Shown: positions 1-7,755 of the stretch, piece by piece
How positions within the stretch are numbered: the first letter of the stretch is position 1
Layout of the letters: the number at the start of each line of letters is the position of its first letter
Position numbers and translations under genes: made by a program
Notes under the pieces: model-generated
The model's database searches: none
What the model was told of the DNA's origin: nothing
What the model saw: the letters and a program-made list of their open reading frames with translations, nothing else
NCBI RefSeq assembly: GCF_016863615.1
Contig: NZ_BOPF01000009.1
Span: 186,001 to 250,000 of the forward strand
Direction: 5' to 3'
Length of the DNA: 64,000 nt
Source: Virgisporangium aliadipatigenens
Lineage (GTDB): Bacteria; Actinomycetota; Actinomycetes; Mycobacteriales; Micromonosporaceae

Positions 1-1
1 T

Positions 2-130
2 CTCGCCGACGTCGTGGTCACCATGCACAAGGGCGTGGTCGTGCAGCGGCACGAGGGCGAGACGGCGGGCGCCGTGCTGCTGCGGGAGATGACGCACGGC
101 GCGGCGACCGTGGCGGAGGTACCCCGGTGA
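2..130 (+). CDS. Sugar-type ABC transporter ATP-binding protein, C-terminal end (partial)
   Basis: The reading frame is open from the left edge and ends at a TGA that overlaps the GTG start of the following permease. Only the last 42 residues are visible (VVVTMHKGVVVQ near the left, ending VAEVPR). They read like the end of an RbsA-type ATPase, where a hydrophobic strand is followed by a basic-residue turn and an acidic linker. The identification rests mainly on position directly upstream of two RbsC-type permeases, with translational coupling. The nucleotide-binding motifs lie outside the window, so they cannot be checked. Confidence 0.6.
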   Translation, partial: LADVVVTMHKGVVVQRHEGETAGAVLLREMTHGAATVAEVPR

Positions 131-1113
131 ACCTTCTGGCCACCCCTTCCCGCCTCGACGCGGAAGCACCGCACCAATCGCGGCGGTCGCGGACCGACGT
201 CGCCATCACCGCGATCGTGGTCCTCGCCGTGCTCGCCGCGATCGTCATGGGCCTGTCCACCCATCGCTTCGTGACGCTCGCCAACGCCAAGGCGATCCTG
301 ACGTCGGCCAGCCTGGTCGGCATCGCGGCGCTCGGGCTCACGCTGATCACCATCGGCGGATCGGCGGTCTCGCTCGCCGTGTCGCAGACCGTGGCGGTCG
401 CCGGCATGGTCTTCCTGTCGGCGCAGTCGCTGGGGCTGCTGCCGGCGTTCGTCATCGCCGTCGTGTGCGGGACCGTCATCACGGGCCTCCAGGGCGCCGT
501 CGTCGGCTACGCCGCGGCCAACCCGGTGGTCCTCACCATCGCGGCGAGCTTCGCGATCACCGGGGTGGCCACCGGCGTCAGCGGCGGCACGACGGTCTCC
601 CCCACCGGCACCGGCTACGACGTTCTGAACGCGACACCCGGCGGCGTGGCGCTGAGCGTCTACGTGCTGATCGTGATGGCGCTGGTCGTCGAGTGGGTCC
701 TGCGCCGGACCGGCTTCGGGCGGTCGCTGTACCTGATCGGCGAGAACCGCCCCGCCGCGCGGGCCGCGGGCCTGCCGGTGGGCCGGACGACCGTGGTGGC
801 CTGGCTCGCGGCGGGCGCGCTGTTCGCCGTCACCGCGGCGTTCACCGCAGCCTTCAATACCTCGGCGAACGTCAACCTCGGCGGCACGCTCACCTTCGAC
901 GCGATCGCCGCGGTCCTCGCCGGCGGCACACCGATCTCGGGCGGGCGCGGCTCCGCGCTACGGACGCTCGCCGGCGCGGTGCTGATCGCGGCCGTCTCGG
1001 ACATTCTCCTGCTGCGCGGTTACTCGACCGGCGTCCAGATCATGGTCAAGGGACTCATCGTGCTGTTCGTCGTCGTCATCGTGCACCTGCGCGCGAAGGG
1101 AAGGCAGGCGTGA
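127..1113 (+). CDS. RbsC-type ABC transporter permease (first of two)
   Basis: This 328-residue integral membrane protein belongs to the branched permease family used by ribose, xylose and similar importers. A basic N-terminal tail of about 30 residues precedes the first membrane segment, and 8-9 hydrophobic segments follow. The family's internal motif GLTLITIGGSAVSLAV (about residues 70-85) and the later GGTPISGGRGS loop are present. The GTG start sits in a GTGA overlap with the upstream ATPase stop, and the stop overlaps the next permease start. With the second permease it should form a heterodimeric channel in the cytoplasmic membrane. The substrate is not evident from sequence; the operon suggests a small carboxylate or lactone-forming sugar. 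Confidence 0.88.
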   Translation: MNLLATPSRLDAEAPHQSRRSRTDVAITAIVVLAVLAAIVMGLSTHRFVTLANAKAILTSASLVGIAALGLTLITIGGSAVSLAVSQTVAVAGMVFLSAQSLGLLPAFVIAVVCGTVITGLQGAVVGYAAANPVVLTIAASFAITGVATGVSGGTTVSPTGTGYDVLNATPGGVALSVYVLIVMALVVEWVLRRTGFGRSLYLIGENRPAARAAGLPVGRTTVVAWLAAGALFAVTAAFTAAFNTSANVNLGGTLTFDAIAAVLAGGTPISGGRGSALRTLAGAVLIAAVSDILLLRGYSTGVQIMVKGLIVLFVVVIVHLRAKGRQA

Positions 1114-2132
1114 TGTCCCAGGCGCTCCGACGGCCCGAGACGCTGCTGCCGCTGACGGCGCTGGGCATCACCGTCATCGCGTTCGCACTGATCCCGACGT
1201 ACACCGACTCGGACATCAGCGCGTTCGACGTCTACAACACGTTCCAGATCTTCGCGCGGCTCGGGCCCATCGCGCTCGCCCTGGGGCTGACGATGATCGC
1301 CGGGGAGTTCGACCTCTCCGTGGTGGGGACGTACGCGCTCGGCGGCATGCTGACCGTGCAGGCCGGCCAGGAGAACTTCGCCTACGGACTCCTCGCGGCG
1401 GTGGGCGCCGGAGCGGTCATCGGCCTGGTACAGGGCTGCGTCATCGCCGGCCTGAAGCTGCCCTCCATGCCGGTCACCCTGGCGACCTACATCGCGCTGC
1501 TCGGGCTCACCAGTGCGCTCTCCGGCGGGCTCACGAAGACGTACTCGAACGTGTCGGTGACCCTGTGGGTCGACCAGACGGTGCTGACGTACTTCTCACC
1601 GCGCAGCCTGATCACCCTCGGGCTGTTCGGCATCGCCGCCGTCGTGCTCACGTACACGCGGTGGGGCCGTGAACTCCGGGCGATCGGCGGCGACCGGCGG
1701 GCCAGCCGGGTCGCAGGCGTTCGGGTCGGCCGCCTGGTCGTGGGCACGTTCGTGGCCTCCGGCGTGCTGTCCGCGCTCGGCGGCTCGCTGCTGAGCTTCA
1801 GCCTGGGTTCGGCGAATCCCGATCCGGGCGTGCAGCCGTTGATCGTCGCCACCGCCGCCGCCCTGCTCGGCGGGGTCTCGCTGGCCGGTGGCCGCGGAAA
1901 CACCCTGGGGCTGCTCGGCGGCATCCTGGCGGTCGCGCTGCTCGCGGAGATCGTCACGGTCGCGGCGCTTCCGCTGTACGTCACCCAACTGTTCTACGCC
2001 GGCCTGCTCGGGACGATCGTCGTCATCGACGCTCCCGACCTGCACAGCGCGCTCATCCGGCAGCGGGCCCGCCTCCGGTTCGAAAGCGCGCGTCCGTCAC
2101 GGGCGGGCACTCCGCCGCACCGTCAGATCTAA
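1113..2132 (+). CDS. RbsC-type ABC transporter permease (second of two)
   Basis: This is a 339-residue membrane protein. The ATG start overlaps the preceding stop in a TGATG, so the two permeases are translationally coupled. The family signature LTMIAGEFDLSVVGTYAL (about residues 60-77) matches the IDLSVG motif of RbsC-like proteins, and LLGGVSLAGGRG near residue 260 matches the C-terminal loop. The last 35 residues are basic and cytoplasmic. It differs clearly from the first permease, which points to a heterodimer. No periplasmic binding protein is visible in the window; it presumably lies upstream of the left edge. Confidence 0.88.
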   Translation: MSQALRRPETLLPLTALGITVIAFALIPTYTDSDISAFDVYNTFQIFARLGPIALALGLTMIAGEFDLSVVGTYALGGMLTVQAGQENFAYGLLAAVGAGAVIGLVQGCVIAGLKLPSMPVTLATYIALLGLTSALSGGLTKTYSNVSVTLWVDQTVLTYFSPRSLITLGLFGIAAVVLTYTRWGRELRAIGGDRRASRVAGVRVGRLVVGTFVASGVLSALGGSLLSFSLGSANPDPGVQPLIVATAAALLGGVSLAGGRGNTLGLLGGILAVALLAEIVTVAALPLYVTQLFYAGLLGTIVVIDAPDLHSALIRQRARLRFESARPSRAGTPPHRQI

Positions 2133-2142
2133 GGAGCGTGTC

Positions 2143-3015
2143 ATGTCCGAGCTGTCCCTGCTCTTCTCGGATCTCCGGTTTCCGGAAGGTGCCCGCTGGC
2201 ACGACGACCACCTGTGGTTCTCCGACATGCACACCGGTCAGGTGTTCAAGGCGAACCCGGTCGCCAGGAGCATCGAGGAGGTCGCGGCCGTCGACGACCA
2301 GCCCTCCGGCCTGGGGTGGCTGCCCGACGGTTCCCTGCTCGTGAGCTGCATGATCGACCGCAAGGTGCGCCGGCTGGGCCCGGACGGCCGCCTCAGCGTC
2401 TTCTCCGACGTCTCGGGCCTCACCGCGGCACCCATCAACGACCTGGTCACCGACGACACCGGACGAACGTTCCTGGGCGGCTTCGGGTACGACCTCTACG
2501 CCGACGCCCCGCGACAGCCGGGCCCGATCTTCCGGATCGACGCCGACGGCCGGGCCGCGTGCGTCGAGGACGACATGGTCTTTCCGAACGGCATGGTCAT
2601 CCTGCCCGGCACCTCGACCCTGGTGGTCGCCGAGACCTGGGCGGCCCGGCTGAGCGCGTTCGACATCGACGAGCGCGGCGCGCTGACCGGCAAGCGGGTC
2701 TGGGCCGAACTGCCACCGGGCTCGACCCCCGACGGGATCTGCGTGGACGAGGCCGGTGGCGTGTGGGTGTCCTCCATCGCGACGTCGCAATTCCTGCGGG
2801 TCGAGGCCGGCGGACGGCTCACCCGCACGATCGAGGTCGACGGGCGCTGCGCCACCGACTGCGTGCTCGGCGGCCCGAACGGCACCACGCTCTTCCTGCT
2901 CACCTCGAACAGCTGGCAGCCGACCGAGACCACCGGGCGGGCCGGGCGGATCGAAGCCGTCGAGGTGGACATCCCCGGGCGACGGCCCGACAGCGACAAG
3001 GAGAACCGCTCGTGA
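2143..3015 (+). CDS. SMP-30/gluconolactonase family lactonase
   Basis: This 290-residue protein is a six-bladed propeller of the SMP-30/regucalcin/gluconolactonase family, which hydrolyses sugar or other lactones using one divalent metal. The expected metal ligands are visible: the Glu in FPEGARW (residue 12), the Asn in APINDLV, the Asn in FPNGMV and the Asp in TPDGICVDE. There is no signal peptide, so it is cytoplasmic. AAGGAG lies seven bases before the ATG. It follows the permeases by 10 bases and its stop overlaps the ligase start, so it is in the same operon. The lactonase suggests that the imported compound is, or is oxidised to, a lactone. The exact substrate is unknown. Confidence 0.85.
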   Translation: MSELSLLFSDLRFPEGARWHDDHLWFSDMHTGQVFKANPVARSIEEVAAVDDQPSGLGWLPDGSLLVSCMIDRKVRRLGPDGRLSVFSDVSGLTAAPINDLVTDDTGRTFLGGFGYDLYADAPRQPGPIFRIDADGRAACVEDDMVFPNGMVILPGTSTLVVAETWAARLSAFDIDERGALTGKRVWAELPPGSTPDGICVDEAGGVWVSSIATSQFLRVEAGGRLTRTIEVDGRCATDCVLGGPNGTTLFLLTSNSWQPTETTGRAGRIEAVEVDIPGRRPDSDKENRS

Positions 3016-4634
3016 TGCGCGGCCTGATGCAGGATCGCCCGCTGACCATTTCGGCGTTGCTGCCGCGGGTCGAGAGCAATTTCGGGCACAAGCGGATCAT
3101 CACCGGCGGGGCCGTCGAGACCGTGCTGACCTGGAACGAGGTCGCACCCCGCATCCGCCGGTTGACCCGGGTCCTCGAAAGCCTCGGCGTGCCGGCCGGC
3201 GCGCGGGTCGGCACCTTCGCCTGGAACAGCCATCGCCACGTGGAGCTGTACGTCGCCGTCCCGAGCGCCGGCCGGATCCTGCACACGATCAACCACCGGC
3301 TCTTCAGCGAGCAGATCACGTTCATCGTGAACGACGCCGCGGACGACATCCTGTTCGTCGACCGCAGCATCCTGCCGGTGATCTGGCCGCTGGTCCCCTC
3401 GTTCCACAAAGTCCGGTACATCGTCGTGATGGACGACGGCGGTGACATGCCGATCCCCGACGACCCGCGAATCCTCGACTATGAAACGCTTCTGGACCGG
3501 GAGGCGGACGGACCCCTCGACGACGTCGTCACCGACGAGTACGCGGCGGCGTCGCTGTGCTACACCTCCGGGACGACCGGCAACCCGAAGGGTGTCCTCT
3601 ACAGCCACCGGTCCGTCGTGCTGCACAGCCTGCTCCTGCTGGGTGCGGACGTCTTCGCGCTCAGCGAGAACGACGTGGTGGCACCGATCGTGTCCATGTT
3701 CCACGTCAACGCGTGGGGACTCCCCTACGCCGTGATGCTGTCCGGCTCCGACCTGCTGCTGCCCGGCACCGCCATGGCCCCGAAGGAACTCGTCTCCCTG
3801 CTGTCGCGGCACCGGGCCACGTTCAGCGCCGCCGTCGCGACCGTCTGGCGCAGCCTCATCCCGATGCTGGCCGATCACGACCTCAGCAGCCTGCGCCACA
3901 TCGCGTGCGGTGGCGGCGCCGTCGACGACGCGCTCTCCAGCACCTACGAGAACGCCATCGGGATCCCCCTGACGAACGCGTGGGGCATGACCGAGACCAG
4001 CCCGGTCGTCACCACCTCCCGCCTGGCGACGCACCACGCCGGCATGGACCGCGAGGCGCGACGGCTGCTGCTCGGCAGCCCGGGACCGGCGGTGCCGCTG
4101 ACCGAGATACGCGTCGTCGCCGACGGCGTCGAGCAGCCCCGCGACGGCAGCAGCCAAGGGGAACTGCAGGTCGCGGGGGCGACGATCGCCGGGGCCTACT
4201 TCGGCAGCGACGCCGCGACGGACGCGTTCACCGCGGACGGCTGGCTGCGCACAGGTGACGTGGCGACGATCGACGAACGGGGCTATCTGCGCATCGTCGA
4301 CCGCACGAAGGACCTGGTGAAGTCGGGCGGCGAGTGGATCTCGTCGGTGCTGCTCGAGAACGCGGTCATGTCCGATCCGCGGGTCCAGGAGGCGGCGGTC
4401 ATCGGCGTCGCCGACGCGCACTGGGGTGAACGCCCGCTGGCCTGCGTCGTTCCGCACCCGGGGGTGGACCTCACGGCGGAGGATGTTCGTGCGCACCTCC
4501 GTGGCCGTGTCGCGTCGTGGTGGATCCCCGAGCGCATCGAAATGATGAGCGAAATCCCGAAAACCGCCACCGGCAAGTGGTCGAAACAAGCGCTCCGCCA
4601 GCGCTTCGCCGACTCGCCGGGCGATTCACGCTGA
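3015..4634 (+). CDS. AMP-forming acyl-CoA synthetase (FadD-like)
   Basis: This 539-residue adenylate-forming enzyme activates a carboxylic acid to its CoA thioester with ATP. The core motifs appear in order: YTSGTTGNPKG (P-loop, about residue 183), WGMTETSP (about 322), GWLRTGDV (about 409), DRTKDLVKSGGEW (about 430) and PKTATGKWSK with the catalytic Lys (about 517). Length and motif spacing fit medium/long-chain FadD proteins. The ATG overlaps the lactonase stop (TGATG), which makes it part of the operon. The combination implies that the imported substrate ends up as an acid degraded as a CoA ester. A paralogue lies at 51365-52981. Confidence 0.9.
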   Translation: MRGLMQDRPLTISALLPRVESNFGHKRIITGGAVETVLTWNEVAPRIRRLTRVLESLGVPAGARVGTFAWNSHRHVELYVAVPSAGRILHTINHRLFSEQITFIVNDAADDILFVDRSILPVIWPLVPSFHKVRYIVVMDDGGDMPIPDDPRILDYETLLDREADGPLDDVVTDEYAAASLCYTSGTTGNPKGVLYSHRSVVLHSLLLLGADVFALSENDVVAPIVSMFHVNAWGLPYAVMLSGSDLLLPGTAMAPKELVSLLSRHRATFSAAVATVWRSLIPMLADHDLSSLRHIACGGGAVDDALSSTYENAIGIPLTNAWGMTETSPVVTTSRLATHHAGMDREARRLLLGSPGPAVPLTEIRVVADGVEQPRDGSSQGELQVAGATIAGAYFGSDAATDAFTADGWLRTGDVATIDERGYLRIVDRTKDLVKSGGEWISSVLLENAVMSDPRVQEAAVIGVADAHWGERPLACVVPHPGVDLTAEDVRAHLRGRVASWWIPERIEMMSEIPKTATGKWSKQALRQRFADSPGDSR

Positions 4635-4659
4635 GAACGCACCAACGAAAGGAACGGCC

Positions 4660-5199
4660 ATGCCCATCGAACCCCGCTTGATCGTCACCGGCCACAACTC
4701 CGCCGGCGAGGCGGTCTTCGTCGAGGACCGCCACCCGGAGTCGGTCAGTGTCCAGGCTCTTCGCGGAGCCGACTTCTTCCTGATGTGGGGCACCGCGGAC
4801 GGGACCGCGAAGGTAGGTGGAACCGACGTGGCTCCCGTCGTGCGCCCGTACTTTCCCGGCGTCGGCGGCAGCCGCGTCATCTTCCTGCGCTGGGCCCCGT
4901 ACTCCGCGGAGCCCGAGCCGGTGCTGGATCCGGACAGCGTGCGCAGCGAGGTCGCCGAAAAGCTTCCCGGGCTGCTCGACCCGTTCGAGGAGAACGGCGA
5001 CGGGATGCACACCACCGACACCATCGACTACGCGATCTGCATCGAGGGCGAACTGTGCCTCGAACTCGACAACGGCGCCGAGAAGACCCTGACCCCGGGA
5101 TCCTGCGTGATCCAGCAGGGCACCCGGCACGCCTGGAAGAACAAGAACGACAAGCCGGCGCTGATGTGTTACGTGCAGATCGGCGCCGTACGCGAATGA
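4660..5199 (+). CDS. Cupin-domain protein
   Basis: This 179-residue protein has a C-terminal cupin barrel (about residues 105-175). The second cupin motif PGSCVIQQGTRHAW is clear and keeps its His. The first motif is weak: HTTDTIDYAICIEGE has one His and a distal Glu rather than the full His-X-His set, so metal binding may be altered. The N-terminal 100 residues resemble the segment found in small actinobacterial cupins of unknown function. GAAAGGA lies eight bases upstream of the ATG. It is the last gene of the operon, just before a strong hairpin, so an isomerase, dioxygenase or sensor role in the same pathway is possible. Confidence 0.75.
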   Translation: MPIEPRLIVTGHNSAGEAVFVEDRHPESVSVQALRGADFFLMWGTADGTAKVGGTDVAPVVRPYFPGVGGSRVIFLRWAPYSAEPEPVLDPDSVRSEVAEKLPGLLDPFEENGDGMHTTDTIDYAICIEGELCLELDNGAEKTLTPGSCVIQQGTRHAWKNKNDKPALMCYVQIGAVRE

Positions 5200-5204
5200 A
5201 TACC

Positions 5205-5227
5205 GCCGGCCTCAGCGGCCGGCTTTC
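5205..5227 (+). terminator. Rho-independent terminator after the catabolic operon
   Basis: A perfect 7-bp stem (GCCGGCC at 5205-5211, GGCCGGC at 5217-5223) with a five-base loop is followed by TTTCT. It begins five bases after the cupin stop and overlaps the last codons of the convergent small membrane gene. Confidence 0.75.
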
Positions 5228-5460
5228 TCGATGCCGTCCACGACCTGGGCGGCCGCCAACAGGCCCGCGCCGGTGCGCCGTCGGTACAGGCGCACGGCGG
5301 CGGTCCGCCCGCCCCGACGTAGCTCCTGCGTGACCTCGTGCAACAGGACGACCTCGTCCACGGGTTCGGGAACGCTCTGCCGCCGCCGCAGGACGACCGA
5401 AACGATCATCAGCATGATTCCGATGCCGCCGAGAATGAGTGCGATCTGCAAGGTGCTCAT
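5212..5460 (-). CDS. Small membrane protein with ribosomal L7/L12-like C-terminal motif
   Basis: This 82-residue protein has one N-terminal membrane helix (about residues 5-23, ending in RRR, so the C-terminus is cytoplasmic). The C-terminal helices (EVTQELRRGGRTAAVRLYRR, then TGAGLLAAAQVV) match the pattern of the L7/L12 C-terminal domain, where a Gly-Lys turn and TGxGLxEA precede the last helix. The start is the ATG at 5460, preceded by AAGGATC. It is divergent from the histidine kinase that begins about 90 bases away, so it may be co-regulated with it. Its function is unknown; a membrane-tethered protein-docking role is an inference only. Confidence 0.75.
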   Translation of the reverse strand: MSTLQIALILGGIGIMLMIVSVVLRRRQSVPEPVDEVVLLHEVTQELRRGGRTAAVRLYRRRTGAGLLAAAQVVDGIEKAGR

Positions 5461-5551
5461 GTGAAGATCCTTGCGAACGGGCACCGGCCCGCGCGTCTGC
5501 GTGACGACTGATTCACGGGGTCGCGGACGTACGACTTTCGTTGACGGGCAG

Positions 5552-7111
5552 GTGTGCGCGGTGGGGCGGGCGGCGCGGGCGGCACACGTCGCGTACGAGC
5601 TCGGGCTGGCGATGCTGGTCTGTTCCGCCGCGACCGTCGCCGCCGCCGCGCCGGGGAATCTCACGCCGGCCCTCGTCTGGGCCGTCGGGCTCACCACGCT
5701 GGTGCTGATCCCGCTGCGCCTGCGTCATCCCGTCGCGGTGTTCGTGGCCGGTGCGGTGGTGGGGCTGTGCACCGGCGGGGAGAACAGCCTCGTGCTGCTG
5801 GTGTTGAGCGCCTCGGCCGGGTACCGCGCGGCGCGGTGGCGACCGCTGTGCGCGGCGTTCGGGTTCGGGTGGCTCTGCTGGGTCGTCGCGGCGTGGCTGT
5901 GGGAGGGGCGACCGGGGCCGATCGACCTGGTGGTGCTGAGCGCGCTGTTCGCGCTCTTCGGTGTCGTTCCGGCGATCGTCGGGCGCATGGTGCGCCGCCG
6001 GCGCGCGGTGGTCGCGTCGATGCATCGGCGGAACGTCGACCTGCACGGCCGGCAGGCGGAGGTCGCCCGTCGGGCACAGATCCGCGAACGTGCCCGCATC
6101 GCCCGGGACCTGCACGACTCGTTGGGTCACAAGCTCACGCTCATCTCGCTGTACACCGGCACCCTGCCGACCGCCGACGAGGAACAGCGTGCCGAGACCG
6201 CGGCACTGCTGCGCGAGGCGTCGACGTCGGCGATGGCCGAACTGCGGCAGATTCTCGGCATCCTCCGCGAGGACGACGACGGCGCCGGCCCGGTGGGCGG
6301 GCTCGACGACCTCGACGACCTCGCCGGCACCGCACGCGCGACCGGTGCCGACGTGCGGGTGACCCGGGACGGCGAGCCCCGGCCGCTGCCGGCGCTGACC
6401 ACGCACGCGGCGTACCGCGTCGTCCAGGAGGGCCTGACGAACGCCCTGCGTCACGCGCACGGCGCCGCGGTGCGCGTGGTGCTGCGCTACGAGTCGAGCA
6501 CGCTCACGGCCGAGGTCGTCAACGGCCGGGGCGATGAGCGCGCCGCGCAGTCGTCGGGGCAGGGGCTGTTCGGCCTCGCGGAGAGGGTTCGGCTGGCCGG
6601 CGGTTCGCTGTACCACGGGCCGACGCCGGAGGGCGGCTACCGCCTCGCGGCCATGCTGCCGTACCCGGACTCACGCACCGGTGCCGCCGACGAGCCCGCG
6701 CCGCAGCCCCCGCCGGGCGACAGCGGTGACTTCGCCGAACTCGTCGCGCGCGGCAAACGCCGTTCGCTCCTGGGACTCGCCGCCGCGGCGGTCGGCGCCG
6801 TGAGCGTGACGGTGCTGTGCGGCGTCGGCGTCGCGTTCCCGGAATGGATGGGCGCGGTGGACCCGGACACGTTCGAGGCGGTGCACCCGGGCGACACCGA
6901 GAAGACGGTCCGCGCGGCACTGCCGCCCGCGTCATGGGCGGAGACCGGCGCGGCGGGCGGATCACCCGTACCGGAGGGCGCCTCCTGCGTCGACTACTCG
7001 GCGGCGCTGCTGACACAGTTGCGCGAGGGTTCGCTGGTCTACCGCTTCTGCTTCCGCGACGGCGTGCTGGTGCACAAGCAGGCGTTCCAGGACGGGGGCA
7101 ACGGAACATGA
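5552..7111 (+). CDS. NarL-type sensor histidine kinase with extra C-terminal membrane segment and tail
   Basis: Four to five N-terminal membrane segments (residues 10-140) precede a HisKA_3 dimerisation box (RERARIARDLHDSLGHK; phosphorylated His in DLHDS) and an HATPase_c domain (VVQEGLTNALRHAH, then GQGLFGLAERV). After the kinase domain there is a basic patch (GKRRS), another membrane helix (about residues 410-430) and about 90 residues with two Cys residues. That tail would lie outside the cell, which is unusual. The GTG at 5552 is chosen because earlier in-frame starts lie only ten bases from the divergent gene; another GTG follows at 5561. It is coupled to the response regulator by an ATGA overlap. 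Confidence 0.85.
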   Translation: MCAVGRAARAAHVAYELGLAMLVCSAATVAAAAPGNLTPALVWAVGLTTLVLIPLRLRHPVAVFVAGAVVGLCTGGENSLVLLVLSASAGYRAARWRPLCAAFGFGWLCWVVAAWLWEGRPGPIDLVVLSALFALFGVVPAIVGRMVRRRRAVVASMHRRNVDLHGRQAEVARRAQIRERARIARDLHDSLGHKLTLISLYTGTLPTADEEQRAETAALLREASTSAMAELRQILGILREDDDGAGPVGGLDDLDDLAGTARATGADVRVTRDGEPRPLPALTTHAAYRVVQEGLTNALRHAHGAAVRVVLRYESSTLTAEVVNGRGDERAAQSSGQGLFGLAERVRLAGGSLYHGPTPEGGYRLAAMLPYPDSRTGAADEPAPQPPPGDSGDFAELVARGKRRSLLGLAAAAVGAVSVTVLCGVGVAFPEWMGAVDPDTFEAVHPGDTEKTVRAALPPASWAETGAAGGSPVPEGASCVDYSAALLTQLREGSLVYRFCFRDGVLVHKQAFQDGGNGT

Positions 7112-7755
7112 CCGGACCGATCCGGGTGTTGATCGCCGACGACGACCGGCTGGTGCGCTCGGCGATCGGCCTGATCCTGCGGCCGATGCCCGACATCGAC
7201 GTGGTGGCCGAGGCGGCGGACGGCAGGCAGGCGGTCGAACTGACCGTGCGACACCGGCCGGACGTGGCGTTGCTGGACATCCGGATGCCTGGACTCGACG
7301 GCCTCGGCGCGCTGCGCGAGATTCGCCGGCTCGCCTCGGCGACGGCCGTCATCGTGCTGACGACGTTCGGGGAGGACGCCTACGTCGCCGAGGCCCTCGG
7401 GGACGGCGCCGCCGGTTTCCTGCTGAAAGACTCGGCACCCGACGAACTGCCCGCGGCGGTGCGGGCGGTGGCGGCGGGCGACGCGTTCCTGTCCCCCGCG
7501 ATCACCCGCCTGGTGCTCGCCCGACTGCCCGCACCGCCCACAGTGGACGGTGCCGCCGTCGCCGCGTTGAGCGCCCGCGAGCGGGAGGTGCTCGTCCTGC
7601 TGGGTCAGGGGCTGTCCAACGCCGAGATCGGCACGCGCCTGTTCGTCAGCGAGGGCACCGTGAAGACCCACATGTACCGGGTCTTCACGAAGCTCGGATG
7701 CGAGAGCCGGGTGCAGGCGGCGCTGCTGGCCCAACGCGCCGGCCTGCTCGACTGA
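7108..7755 (+). CDS. NarL/FixJ-family response regulator
   Basis: This 215-residue regulator has a receiver domain (acidic cluster ADDD near residue 10, phospho-acceptor Asp in VALLDIRMP about residue 54, Thr in VLTTFGED, Lys in FLLKDSAP) and a C-terminal LuxR-type HTH (LSAREREVLVLLGQGLSNAE, about 155-210). The ATG overlaps the kinase stop. It should be phosphorylated by that kinase. No DNA target was found by eye; the divergent small membrane gene is the nearest candidate. Confidence 0.92.
   Translation: MTGPIRVLIADDDRLVRSAIGLILRPMPDIDVVAEAADGRQAVELTVRHRPDVALLDIRMPGLDGLGALREIRRLASATAVIVLTTFGEDAYVAEALGDGAAGFLLKDSAPDELPAAVRAVAAGDAFLSPAITRLVLARLPAPPTVDGAAVAALSAREREVLVLLGQGLSNAEIGTRLFVSEGTVKTHMYRVFTKLGCESRVQAALLAQRAGLLD

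Noticed and set aside
2496-4589. Long minus-strand open frame of 697 codons opposite the lactonase and ligase genes
   Set aside because: It is antisense to two genes with clear motifs; its translation is Arg/Asp/Gly-rich with no recognisable domain. Long shadow frames are expected at 70% G+C.
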